Origin: Bacillota bacterium
Lineage (GTDB): Bacteria; Bacillota; Sulfobacillia; Sulfobacillales; Sulfobacillaceae
Direction: 5' to 3'
Length of the DNA: 58,150 nt
Assembly: GCA_021795465.1 (NCBI GenBank)
Contig: JAJYPK010000005.1
Span: 1 to 58,150 of the forward strand
A program made the position numbers and the translations under genes. A model generated the notes under the pieces. It was not told the DNA's origin and ran no database searches. It saw only the letters and a program-made list of their open reading frames with translations. The number at the start of each line of letters is the position of its first letter. The first letter of the stretch is position 1. This document shows, piece after piece, positions 17,199 to 25,941 of the stretch.

Positions 17199-17472
17199 GT
17201 TCTATCCCTCCCCGGAGCTCTTGTCTATCCTTACGGATTCTTTTACCATAAGAGACAAGATACGGTCCCTTCACGTTGGATCAATACATGGTATACTCAC
17301 AAGATGCCCCTAAGCTCACAGCGTAGCATGTAGTATAACGGATTCTCCAGGAAAATATTGTCACGAATTGGGAATGCTAGGAGAGTTCTAGGGATTCTTG
17401 CAGCAGGAGCCGTAGCAAACTGCTACAATAGGCGTCATTGATCAATGACTTTGCTGTAAAAGGATGGGATGG

Positions 17473-18210
17473 ATGAGCACCACACCGACAACAACGCAAG
17501 ATGGCCAGGGATTTACTCGCCTACACATCTGGATGATGGGAACGATCGCGTTCCTAGGCGCTTTGATCATTGGCGTCTCGGTCGTGTTTAATACCCGCAT
17601 CCCCACCACGGTTAATCCCATTGTGCTAAATGAACACCAACCGTCTAAGGTGCTCGTGGCGGTCGAGGGCACACCCCAATCACCGGCATTTATCGGATTG
17701 TTAGCCGTCGTTCAGCCACACTCTAACGTGTTATCGGTGGTACCCATTAATGGAACCATTCGGCTCCATGGGGTTCCCTTGTATTTAGCTTTGAATGGCA
17801 AGAAGCCCAAAGTTGCCGTAAAACTGGTCTCCCAAGCCACGGGAATCTCGATCAACCATTACTTTTTCTTGACTCAGAACGATCTTAGCCTGGTATTAAA
17901 CGCGCTATACTATCACTCGCGGCATTGGCCGACGACGGAAACCCCAGCGGCAATGGCCTCGACGCTGGGCTATCCTTATGGAAAGAGTCATGGTTGGGCC
18001 ACCATTCACCTGTTGTCCAAGATTGTCGCGGGTCTTCCGGGTGTTAGTCCCATCGCCGCATCCCATCTTATCGGCGTAACCCAGAATTCCATTACAAATC
18101 TTACCGGTTCCCAACTGTTCCTCCTAGGAAATTATATTCGTGGCAAAAACCTAGAACTTGGGACCGTTCGACAATATCGCACGTCACCATCAAGGAGTCA
18201 TCATGGCTAA
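17473..18210 (+). CDS. LytR-CpsA-Psr (LCP)-like envelope protein
   Basis: A cytoplasmic N-terminus and a single membrane helix (about residues 18-38) lead to an outside domain of about 200 residues. The stretch LSVVPINGTI, then LVSQATGISINHYFFLTQNDL, then the region with NSITNLTGSQL resembles LCP phosphotransferase domains, but the family arginines are not obvious. It may be a degenerate or diverged LCP. ATG 17473 is better placed behind AAAAGG than ATG 17464. The stop overlaps the start of the next gene by eight bases, so the two form an operon. Confidence 0.6.
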   Translation: MSTTPTTTQDGQGFTRLHIWMMGTIAFLGALIIGVSVVFNTRIPTTVNPIVLNEHQPSKVLVAVEGTPQSPAFIGLLAVVQPHSNVLSVVPINGTIRLHGVPLYLALNGKKPKVAVKLVSQATGISINHYFFLTQNDLSLVLNALYYHSRHWPTTETPAAMASTLGYPYGKSHGWATIHLLSKIVAGLPGVSPIAASHLIGVTQNSITNLTGSQLFLLGNYIRGKNLELGTVRQYRTSPSRSHHG

Positions 18211-19435
18211 AGACATCTCTCCCACCACCAGAGATCAGCGCACCCCGCTAATCGACTCTAGGCTCGGTCGTTCCCCTTCCACCAAAAGCAGCTTGCGTGC
18301 CGTGATGTGGATTGTGGTGTTGTCACGAATCTTCTTTATGGAGGCAGGCAGCTTGGCATATTTATACTTGCCCCACGCGTGGGTTGAAGCCCCGCCTGGG
18401 ACTTTGCCTCCGTCCGGAAGCTTGCTATACCACGCCACGTTAGGTCTTTGGGCCCATTGGGATGGCCTTTGGTACTACTCCATCGCCAACTTCGGGTATG
18501 CGGGCCGTCCTTCCGCTACCGCGTTCTTCCCGCTCTTCCCGTTAACGCTTCGGATATTTCAGGGAAGCGTGATTGGCGGCGTGGCCATTAGCCTCGTTGC
18601 GTTTATTGCTGCCGTATGGTTCTTGACCCGCCTTGTGAGTCAGGAGTTTGGCCCCCGGGCTGCCTGGTACGCCGGATTAGCTATAGCTTTTTTTCCGACA
18701 GCGTTTTATACCAACGCCGTATATTCTGAGTCGTTGTTCCTGGCCCTCGCCATTGGAGCACTCTATTACGCCCGCAATCGCCATTACTGGATAGCAGGAC
18801 CGCTTGCCGCCCTAACCACGTTGGTTAGCATCTACGGAATCCTATTAGTAGCACCCTTCGCGATTCTCCTCTGGCAACAAGAACGATTCCATTGGAAAAA
18901 ATACTTCCATGTGGCGTGGCCGCCGTTAGGTCTCACCGTCTACATGAGCTTTCTGATAACAAAATTTGGGGATCCTCTGATTTTTGAACATACCCAATCA
19001 AATTGGGGACGCCACTTCGATTGGGTTTGGACAACTTTATGGTTGGCCGCAAAGTCGGCTGCCTATGTCTGGCAACAGGCCTTAAATCCCGTCATATTGT
19101 TTCAGACTGGCATCCCGTCATTGGGACCCAGTAATTTTTACAATTTCCTCTTTGCCATCTTCGCGATACTCATGGTGGTCATCATGTTTAAGCGCCTACC
19201 GTTCTACCTTTGGACCTACACCGTGTTGGCTCTATTGGTTCCCTTGTCATATCCCGCTAGTAGCAACCCACTGATGTCTATGCCACGCCTGGTGCTAGAA
19301 GCCTTTCCCATTTTCATTGGTCTTGGGGTCTGGATTAGTGAAAAACGCTGGATTCGTATAACATACTTCCTCACAGCATTGCCATTAGGCCTTCTGTTCG
19401 TATCACTTTTTGCCACTGCACATTGGGTCGCGTAG
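18203..19435 (+). CDS. PIG-V-like mannosyltransferase, membrane glycosyltransferase
   Basis: ATG 18203 follows AAGGAG, inside the tail of the LCP-like gene. The 410-residue product has about ten membrane helices. The first outside loop contains WAHWDGLWYYSIANFGY, and the next region AFFPLFPL and FFPTAFYTNAVYSESLFLA, which are typical of PIG-V-type GT-C enzymes that use polyprenyl-phosphate sugars. Together with the LCP-like partner this suggests a role in envelope glycopolymer assembly. Sugar and acceptor are unknown. Confidence 0.75.
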   Translation: MAKDISPTTRDQRTPLIDSRLGRSPSTKSSLRAVMWIVVLSRIFFMEAGSLAYLYLPHAWVEAPPGTLPPSGSLLYHATLGLWAHWDGLWYYSIANFGYAGRPSATAFFPLFPLTLRIFQGSVIGGVAISLVAFIAAVWFLTRLVSQEFGPRAAWYAGLAIAFFPTAFYTNAVYSESLFLALAIGALYYARNRHYWIAGPLAALTTLVSIYGILLVAPFAILLWQQERFHWKKYFHVAWPPLGLTVYMSFLITKFGDPLIFEHTQSNWGRHFDWVWTTLWLAAKSAAYVWQQALNPVILFQTGIPSLGPSNFYNFLFAIFAILMVVIMFKRLPFYLWTYTVLALLVPLSYPASSNPLMSMPRLVLEAFPIFIGLGVWISEKRWIRITYFLTALPLGLLFVSLFATAHWVA

Positions 19436-19478
19436 AAGGCGTTGTGAGACGTACTCTTTAAGGATCCCGATCCAATCA

Positions 19479-19524
19479 CACTAAATGCGGACCGGCTGCA
19501 AACAATCACCCCCCGCATTTAGTG
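19479..19524. repeat. 12-bp inverted repeat downstream of the PIG-V-like gene
   Basis: CACTAAATGCGG (19479-19490) and its exact reverse complement (19513-19524) are separated by 22 bases. A second GC-rich hairpin follows at 19542-19566 (CGCCCCTCGG, loop TATT, CCGAG-C-GGGCG). Neither has a T-run. They may form a transcription barrier between the converging PIG-V and IscA-like genes, or mark a remnant of a small repeat element. Confidence 0.5.
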
Positions 19525-19602
19525 GTCCTCAACCGTGTGAACGCCCCTCGGTATTCCGAGCGGGCGGTCACCAACTTGTAGATTGAACCGTGGGTTGGGA
19601 GC

Positions 19603-19923
19603 CTAGTGTCCTCCGCACCCGCAACCAGAGGTTGCTGTCGGATTGGTAATCACGAATCCTTCTCGCATGTCCTCGGATTTATAGTCAATAATGCAGCCCT
19701 CCATATGCTCTTGACTATCGCGGTCAATGATGAGCGTCAATCCTCCCCGCTCTAGACTCACATCGTGTTCGTTCTTGGCATCGACCCAAGACATCCGATA
19801 ACCAACACTGCCACACCCACACGACTGTGCCGCCGATACGCGAACATAATCTGCCTTAGGATCCCGACTCAACTGAGCCAAAGCTTGTTCAGCCTCTGGG
19901 GTTACGGTCAAAGCTATTTCCAT
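19603..19923 (-). CDS. A-type Fe-S carrier (IscA/HesB family)
   Basis: 106 residues with the three conserved Fe-S cysteines of the HesB/IscA family: Cys 35 (in SCGCG) and Cys 101 and 103 (GCGCGGH at the end). The middle contains the usual LTLIIDRDS and GCIIDY region. A-type carriers deliver Fe-S clusters to client proteins. The extra Cys 37 next to Cys 35 is not universal. ATG 19923 follows GAGGAGG. It stands alone, 38 bases before the end of the TauE gene on the same strand. Confidence 0.85.
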   Translation of the reverse strand: MEIALTVTPEAEQALAQLSRDPKADYVRVSAAQSCGCGSVGYRMSWVDAKNEHDVSLERGGLTLIIDRDSQEHMEGCIIDYKSEDMREGFVITNPTATSGCGCGGH

Positions 19924-19961
19924 ATAGAATCCCTCCTCTTTAAATCATAGTGTGTTCTAAT

Positions 19962-20741
19962 TTAGGTGTAAAGACCATGCACATCAACCCCAATAATTAG
20001 CAGAGAAATCAGTACCAGACCATAAGTCGCCATGCGAGACAAGCTTCGCGGGTACCCGATCTTACGAATCAATACAACACTCAATCCCATTCCCATGGCA
20101 ACGCCCAATAGAAACAACCCTAATATCGTCCAGTGGACATAATCCTGGGTCGCATACGGGAGGGCATTCGCAATACCGAGGGAGGTGATAGACACAAACG
20201 AACTTCCCGCTGCAGCAACCAATGGCAATCCGCTTAACAGCAAGGTCGGCATCACCAACAGTCCACCACCTAGCCCAAACCAGCCGCCCAAGATTCCCAC
20301 AATCAGGCCCCATGGTACTAAAAGTGACCGGGACCGCGAATACCCCGGCAGACAAGCGTCTTCTGATTCTGGTAGACTTAGCATAAATGCCGATGTTAAA
20401 AGTAACAGACAGCCCAATATAATGAGACGTACTCGAAGTGGCAAGCCAAATCCCAACCCGCGCTCTAATTCGAGACCCGCCAGGGCCGGAACGGTAAAGT
20501 CTAGGGTACCCAACCAGTCGATACTGCGTCTCCATGCATAAAAAGTGGTTCCTATGAAGGCAACGGACGACATCGCCATCAACGATGTGCCTAACGCAAC
20601 GCGAGGATGCTTTAGACCAATCACCGCCAACAAGGCAGGGATGGCGAGAACCGTTCCCCCGGCCATAAGCCAAGGCCAGGCCGCGCCGATCAAAACGCCC
20701 GTGCCCAGCGCCCACATAAAAGGATCCCCTGTAGTTGGCAT
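19962..20741 (-). CDS. TauE/SafE-family sulfite/organosulfur exporter-type permease
   Basis: About 259 residues and eight membrane helices in two repeats. The motif GILGGWFGLGGGLLVMPTLLLSGLP (shown in part: GGWFGLGGG) is characteristic of TauE/SafE proteins, and the first repeat has the looser GGTVLAIPALLA. These permeases export sulfite, sulfoacetate or related anions; the exact substrate is not readable. ATG 20741 is preferred, although the GGTGGAG site is close; GTG 20765 is a longer alternative. Located near the Fe-S carrier gene. Confidence 0.8.
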   Translation of the reverse strand: MPTTGDPFMWALGTGVLIGAAWPWLMAGGTVLAIPALLAVIGLKHPRVALGTSLMAMSSVAFIGTTFYAWRRSIDWLGTLDFTVPALAGLELERGLGFGLPLRVRLIILGCLLLLTSAFMLSLPESEDACLPGYSRSRSLLVPWGLIVGILGGWFGLGGGLLVMPTLLLSGLPLVAAAGSSFVSITSLGIANALPYATQDYVHWTILGLFLLGVAMGMGLSVVLIRKIGYPRSLSRMATYGLVLISLLIIGVDVHGLYT

Positions 20742-20838
20742 CGCTCCACCCCTTGTTTCCGACACCGACTACTGTTCCACAATTCACCATAAATCATTAC
20801 GCATACGGGGGATAAATTAGATGACGGAGGTGAATTCC

Positions 20839-21669
20839 ATGAACAAATGGGATTGGGTACGCCAATTAGCAAAGCGAATTACGCGGGACGACGTCAGTTC
20901 TTATGCTGCGGCGCTCGCCTATAACTTTTTATTTGCCATTTTTCCACTGATGTTGTTTTTGACGGCTCTTTTGGCGTTCTTACATTTACCGGATTTGCAA
21001 GAAGCGGTCCGCGGGCCCATCGCCTCCCTGGTTCCACGCTCGGTTTTGCGTTTTATTTTAACCACGCTACAAGGCATCATTCACAAAAAGAGTCCAGCCC
21101 TATTATCCATCGGAGTCCTGGCGTTTCTCTGGGCAATGTCCGGAGCTTTTCGACAACTAATCGATGCCGTCAATCACGCCTACGAATTCCCCTATCCACG
21201 CCGGCGTAAGGCATGGCAAACCTACCTGATATCGGTTGGATTAGGCCTCGGTGTAGGCGTGCTACTCGTCGTAGCGATTGGCCTAACTCTTGCCGGGGTA
21301 CAGATCGTGCAATGGGCTCTTCTCTGGGGATTTGGTTTCCACGCCACGGCTTGGATCGCCGACACCATCCGCTGGATCATTATGCTCGCGGGGTTTCTCG
21401 GTGTCTTGGCCTTTCTCTATGCGTTTTTACCCGATCGGCCGCAACCCTTCAAGTTCTGGACTTGGGGCGGAGCGTTTGCGCTGCTAATTTTTATTGGCAT
21501 CTCATGGGGGTTTTCCTATTATGCAGCAAACTTCTCTTCGTATAACCGCACGTATGGGAGCTTCGGAGCCATTATGATCTTGATGTTGTATCTCTATTTG
21601 CTGTCTTGGTCTCTTCTCTTAGGAGCGGAAATTAACGCCATGGTCGTTCGAGTTGACAAACATCCCTAA
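20839..21669 (+). CDS. YihY/BrkB-family membrane protein
   Basis: 276 residues with six membrane helices. The family pattern is clear: SSYAAALAYNFLFAIFPLML near the N-terminus, WAMSGAFRQLIDAVNHAYE in the middle, and RTYGSFGAIMILMLYLYL then GAEINA at the end. YihY proteins were once called ribonuclease BN but are integral membrane proteins of unsettled function, with a proposed transport role. ATG 20839 follows GGAGGTG. The start at 20821 has no site. Its end overlaps the convergent DUF445 gene by four bases. Confidence 0.88.
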   Translation: MNKWDWVRQLAKRITRDDVSSYAAALAYNFLFAIFPLMLFLTALLAFLHLPDLQEAVRGPIASLVPRSVLRFILTTLQGIIHKKSPALLSIGVLAFLWAMSGAFRQLIDAVNHAYEFPYPRRRKAWQTYLISVGLGLGVGVLLVVAIGLTLAGVQIVQWALLWGFGFHATAWIADTIRWIIMLAGFLGVLAFLYAFLPDRPQPFKFWTWGGAFALLIFIGISWGFSYYAANFSSYNRTYGSFGAIMILMLYLYLLSWSLLLGAEINAMVVRVDKHP

Positions 21670-22895
21670 AGATGTAAGAAGGTGTGGACCACGACAGATA
21701 AGAAGAGTCCCACTAAGCCACCGACCAAGGCACCATTCACGCGAATCCATTGCAGGTCTCGTCCGACGTACCATTCCAATTTATTGATCCACTCTCGCTC
21801 ATCCATTTGCGTGAGGTTATCACGGACCAAACGGCCGATCACCGGATGGTAACGCCGGATTAACTGCACGGTCGAGCTTTTCACCATCGTTTCTAAGACG
21901 GCCTGATGTTCGGGATTGTTGTCCAACATGTCGGCAACTTGATGGCGAAACCGACCAACCGTGCTTGTAAAGTCCTCGCGATTGACCGTCGCACGCAGTT
22001 GGCTCGCGCCCAAATCGACTAATCTTTGCCATGGAATCTGATGAATGGCATCGCCTTTCACCGTCTCAATTCTGGCTCGTAGCCTCTCATCATCGCGTAA
22101 CGTCATCATGATGCGAACCAGTGCCAGCTCGAACTGGTCGAGCGCCTTATCCGACAATAACCATTGTACCAACTGGTCCTTGACGGTCTTGCTAAGATCT
22201 TGATAATCCACCGTACCTAGAGATTCTAAAAGCCCAAGCAGCAACTTTTGGGTGGTGGTCTTGGTGTAATTTTCTAAGAGAGCCTTCAACCGCTCTTCCA
22301 TATCTTCGGTAAATTCCACGCTCTCCAACACCGCGATGACATGACGACTTAAGAATCGAAACAAGCTTTTGTCATTACCACTTTCAATAAGCCACCGCAT
22401 TAAATTGACAAGATACGTGGATAAGGTAATGCTTTCTCCCTTGGATTCGGCGAACTCTTGAATCATTTGAGCGATTTGTTCCATGGGGAGGATCTCGAGC
22501 AGTTCCAAGATGACGTCCTGAACCACCCCATCCAGACTTGAGGATTCCGATCGCAGCATCCGAACAATCTGGGTGCCAATATTAAGCTTTTCGATGTTCG
22601 CCTCAATGAAGGCGACCGACAACAATTCCTCCTCCACCATCGTGGCAATGGCCTCGATGATGCGTTCGCGATTGGACGAGATGATCGACGTGTGAGGCAG
22701 CCATTTTTGTCCTAGAGGATGACGAAACAACGCTGTCACCGCATACCAATCGGCAATTCCTCCGGCCAGTCCTGCCAACGCCATTGTTTCCACATATTGT
22801 GCCAGTAAGGAATGCCTGAACCATAAGGTGCTCAAAAACAACAATAAGGCAATGGCTAGCGCCACGTTAGCCCAGCGTCGTTGCATGATGCCCAT
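21666..22895 (-). CDS. DUF445 (YjiN-like) membrane protein
   Basis: 409 residues. An N-terminal membrane helix (about 10-27) is followed by the DUF445 hallmark GGIADWYAVTALFRHPLG (about 45-62), a long, mostly helical charged domain of about 300 residues, and a C-terminal membrane helix (last 25 residues). The family is widespread and without a proven function; a role in the envelope is possible. Two ATGs nine bases apart (22895, 22886) compete behind GGGAGG. Confidence 0.85.
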   Translation of the reverse strand: MGIMQRRWANVALAIALLLFLSTLWFRHSLLAQYVETMALAGLAGGIADWYAVTALFRHPLGQKWLPHTSIISSNRERIIEAIATMVEEELLSVAFIEANIEKLNIGTQIVRMLRSESSSLDGVVQDVILELLEILPMEQIAQMIQEFAESKGESITLSTYLVNLMRWLIESGNDKSLFRFLSRHVIAVLESVEFTEDMEERLKALLENYTKTTTQKLLLGLLESLGTVDYQDLSKTVKDQLVQWLLSDKALDQFELALVRIMMTLRDDERLRARIETVKGDAIHQIPWQRLVDLGASQLRATVNREDFTSTVGRFRHQVADMLDNNPEHQAVLETMVKSSTVQLIRRYHPVIGRLVRDNLTQMDEREWINKLEWYVGRDLQWIRVNGALVGGLVGLFLSVVVHTFLHL

Positions 22896-22942
22896 CGCCT
22901 CCCTTGCCTATCTTACCGAACCAAGCCTCGTGGAGCAAAGTT

Positions 22943-24154
22943 TCAGGACGTGACCGTTCGGGCCCAAATGTGTTTGGCTAAGATAGCCACGGCTCCCTGA
23001 ATCATAGACGTCCCGATCAACAACCAAACCAGAATGTGCGGACTGGAATCGACAGCGTACGCCGCGACTAACATAGCAATACTCAAGAGACGCCCCAGAT
23101 TCAAGCCAATCTCACGACTCAATGTGTAGGCCACCCGATGCTCACCGATGTTAGGATCTTGATCCATCACATCCAGGGGGATTGCCGCATTGGGAATCAT
23201 ATACCACGGCATCGTAAATCCCGTCAAAATTCCATAGATAAAGACGAAGGGCCATGAAGTATGAATCACGAGCACCAAAGCCGCCAGGGTCATTCCAAAG
23301 GTCCCAATCCACAATGCCTTGACGCGGCGTTCAGGCGTGACCCATCGAGGAACCCACAGAGAAGTTCCTGTCCGCACGAGCGCCGTTACTCCACCAAAAA
23401 CCCCTACTGCCCAGGCTTGACGCGTCGCGAGGTAAACCAAAAAGACCCCCGCCAATCCGGTGATGCCTTCCCGGGTGCCTCGAATCACCAAAGAATTAAA
23501 TGCTTTGGACCACAAAGCATCGCGCCAAGGTAACACTAAGCTATACGTTAGAGGAATCCGGCCAAGCGGAGGTCCCGCAACCACCCTTAGGCTTAGCACC
23601 AGAGTCAGGCCATACATGATGCTGGCTAACAAAAAGAGTACAACATAGCCGATGATGCCAGGGATGGCACTGACCACCGCGCCTCCAGCCAGCGGGCCGA
23701 GAATTCCAGTGACACTCCCAATCGCCGAACTTACACCATAAAATCGGATTCGTTGTTGGGCTGGAACCGTATCAAAGGTCATCAAGTTCACGCCAAACCA
23801 AAATACACCTTGGGCGACACCGTAAAACAGCCCGAGCCATCCAATATAGGCCGAGGCCCGTGTGAGGAGTGCCAGCAGACTGACATAAAAGAGGGTGGTC
23901 AAGACCAATCCCCATTGGTATGCAAATAAGGGCGTCTTTCGCTTAAATAACCACGCGACGCCATAAAACACAAAAGTCAATGAAAGGAAATAAGTTCCGT
24001 TGAATATCGCTAGGGCTCGTAACTGACCGGTCACCACAAAGATAAACAGGTTGACAAAGGTCGATGCCAGAGCTCCGGCTACGTTAGATCCGCCATAAGT
24101 CCACAATAATCGTCGCGTCGCGTGAGTCAATCGTTCAGGTCGTGTTATGGTCAT
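22943..24154 (-). CDS. MFS transporter
   Basis: About 403 residues with twelve membrane helices. ATG 24154 behind GGCAGGAG is chosen over the longer frame to 24256, whose extra 34 residues lack a site. MFS features are general (hydrophobic helices with FKRKTPLFAYQWG between helices 2 and 3, a region WVTPERRVKALWIG in the centre, and GFTMPWYMIPNAAIPLDVMDQ late). The late motif resembles MFS exporters of Bacillus type. Substrate unknown. Divergent from the pyrophosphatase gene. Confidence 0.8.
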   Translation of the reverse strand: MTITRPERLTHATRRLLWTYGGSNVAGALASTFVNLFIFVVTGQLRALAIFNGTYFLSLTFVFYGVAWLFKRKTPLFAYQWGLVLTTLFYVSLLALLTRASAYIGWLGLFYGVAQGVFWFGVNLMTFDTVPAQQRIRFYGVSSAIGSVTGILGPLAGGAVVSAIPGIIGYVVLFLLASIMYGLTLVLSLRVVAGPPLGRIPLTYSLVLPWRDALWSKAFNSLVIRGTREGITGLAGVFLVYLATRQAWAVGVFGGVTALVRTGTSLWVPRWVTPERRVKALWIGTFGMTLAALVLVIHTSWPFVFIYGILTGFTMPWYMIPNAAIPLDVMDQDPNIGEHRVAYTLSREIGLNLGRLLSIAMLVAAYAVDSSPHILVWLLIGTSMIQGAVAILAKHIWARTVTS

Positions 24155-24279
24155 TGCTGTCTCCTGCCTCAATGGACCATATTGGCATACCGTCCAAAAA
24201 GGGTCAACATGAGGATTGATTTTCTCTATCGCATCCGCCACAATATCCCAAGACAATCGACAGAAGGCGAGGCAATGAC

Positions 24280-24765
24280 ATGAATGAACATGTAGAGGTT
24301 ATCATCGAGATCCCTCAGGGCAGCCAGAACAAATACGAAGTCGATCATGAAACGGGAAAAATACGACTCGACAGAGTTCTGCATTCCCCATTTCACTACC
24401 CCATGGAGTACGGGTTTGTAGACCATACGTTAGGAGAAGACGGGGATCCCATTGATGTGATGGTTCTATCCAGTTTCCCCACGTTCCCGGGCTGTGTGAT
24501 CAACGCCCGAATCGTCGGATTATTGGAGATGGAAGACGACAAAGGGGTCGACAATAAAATCTTGGCGGTCGCCGTCGATGATCCGCGGTTCACCCACATC
24601 ACGAATTTAGATCAAGTCAACGCACATACCCTGAAAGAAATTGCCCATTTCTTTGCAAGCTATAAGCAGTTAGAGGGTAAAACAACCACCATCGGAGGTT
24701 GGCTACCAAAAGAAGACGGGGAGCGCGTGCTCGCCGAGAGTCAATCTCGGTATCAACCCCATTAG
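24280..24765 (+). CDS. ppa: Inorganic pyrophosphatase (family I)
   Basis: 161 residues. It has the family I catalytic and metal-binding motifs: EIPQGSQNKYEVD at the start, MEYGFVDHTLGEDGDPIDVMVL (three metal-binding Asp in DGDPIDV) and later KILAVAVDDPR. It hydrolyses pyrophosphate to drive biosynthesis. ATG 24280 follows GAAGGCGAGG. Convergent with the FUSC gene, overlapping it by four bases. Confidence 0.93.
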   Translation: MNEHVEVIIEIPQGSQNKYEVDHETGKIRLDRVLHSPFHYPMEYGFVDHTLGEDGDPIDVMVLSSFPTFPGCVINARIVGLLEMEDDKGVDNKILAVAVDDPRFTHITNLDQVNAHTLKEIAHFFASYKQLEGKTTTIGGWLPKEDGERVLAESQSRYQPH

Positions 24766-25898
24766 GTTGGTGTAGTGACTAGTGGCACCAAAAGATGAGC
24801 CGAGACGGTAAGGTCTTCGCTCATCTTTTCTAGATCTGACACCACCGCCGCAATATCGAGAAATTGAATCGGGTACTTTGCTAGCAATGCGTTAGCTGCC
24901 CGTTGCAAAAGCAGGCGGCGCTGTTTGGCGGCGGACCCCAAAAGATCCTCAAGTTGCACTGCGGCGTTTTGTCCTTGCTCACGAATGAGGAGCGCATAGA
25001 CCGCGATCGCTTTTTGCATGACCGTTAAGAGGTCTACCATGTCCGTGGCAACTGGTTCTCCTAATGCCCCGTAGCCGATGGAGACATCGCGATTTAACGT
25101 CACGAACAGGGTGCGAGCGATGCCCCGCACTTGACTTACAGAATGCTCCAAAACGACGATCGCCTGGCGAAGTCGCATTAAGCGAGACTTTCGCTGGCGG
25201 AGTAGGTAGTTCCACTGAAGACCGGCCTCAGCTTGATGGATGGCCCTTTGAGCGTGGTGCAAGGCGCGTTCTACTTCGCGAGCCCGTGTCAGGTGCCGAT
25301 TAGCTTCTCCCGGTTCGAGCCCATCGATGAGGTCATCACGAATTCCACTAAGCACTTGCCCAATCGCGGCCGCCAGCTCATCCAAAGCGGTTTCGGCGAT
25401 GCCGGTAAAATCAGGGGGAATCACTAAGGCATTCACTACGATGGCTACCAAGGCCCCTAGCAGGGTGTCGAGGATCCGGGCTACCGCGTATCCTGGCACA
25501 CTCGACCCTATCGTCATGACCAATAAGGCACTAATGGCGACCTGGGGAATTCCCTGTGCGCCCAATTTGAGTTGGGTCGCAATCGCCATCGAAACAAACA
25601 CTAATATCCCAATGCTCCAGGCCGAGGTCCCCATCACATGAACGGCCAAGAGCGCGACTAAGATGCCCGCGACGACCCCGATAACTCTTTGCAGGCCCCG
25701 CGATACCGATTCTTTAACGGTGACTTGCACGGACAAGATGGCGGCCAGGGGCGCAAAGTACGGTCTTGAACTGTCCAGGACGATCTTGGCCAACCCCCAT
25801 GACAAACCGGACGCTAGCCCAGTTTTAACGACCTGTAGCGTACTTCCCCAGTGAACATGTCTAAGACGTGTCGCCATACGCACCCGTGCCGAGCTCAT
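24762..25898 (-). CDS. FUSC/aromatic acid exporter-like membrane protein
   Basis: 378 residues. The N-terminal half has six membrane helices, including PYFAPLAAILSVQVTVKESV and GLQRVIGVVAGILVALLAV, as in FUSC/ArAE-family efflux proteins. The C-terminal 200 residues are a soluble, helical, Arg/Gln-rich domain with probable coiled coil. Such proteins are proposed to export aromatic or other organic acids. The ATG at 25898 has no strong site (an internal ATG follows), so the exact start is uncertain. Confidence 0.75.
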   Translation of the reverse strand: MSSARVRMATRLRHVHWGSTLQVVKTGLASGLSWGLAKIVLDSSRPYFAPLAAILSVQVTVKESVSRGLQRVIGVVAGILVALLAVHVMGTSAWSIGILVFVSMAIATQLKLGAQGIPQVAISALLVMTIGSSVPGYAVARILDTLLGALVAIVVNALVIPPDFTGIAETALDELAAAIGQVLSGIRDDLIDGLEPGEANRHLTRAREVERALHHAQRAIHQAEAGLQWNYLLRQRKSRLMRLRQAIVVLEHSVSQVRGIARTLFVTLNRDVSIGYGALGEPVATDMVDLLTVMQKAIAVYALLIREQGQNAAVQLEDLLGSAAKQRRLLLQRAANALLAKYPIQFLDIAAVVSDLEKMSEDLTVSAHLLVPLVTTPT

Positions 25899-25941
25899 GC
25901 AACTAGCATGAGGGTGTTAAGACCTATTTATGCCTATCCTA

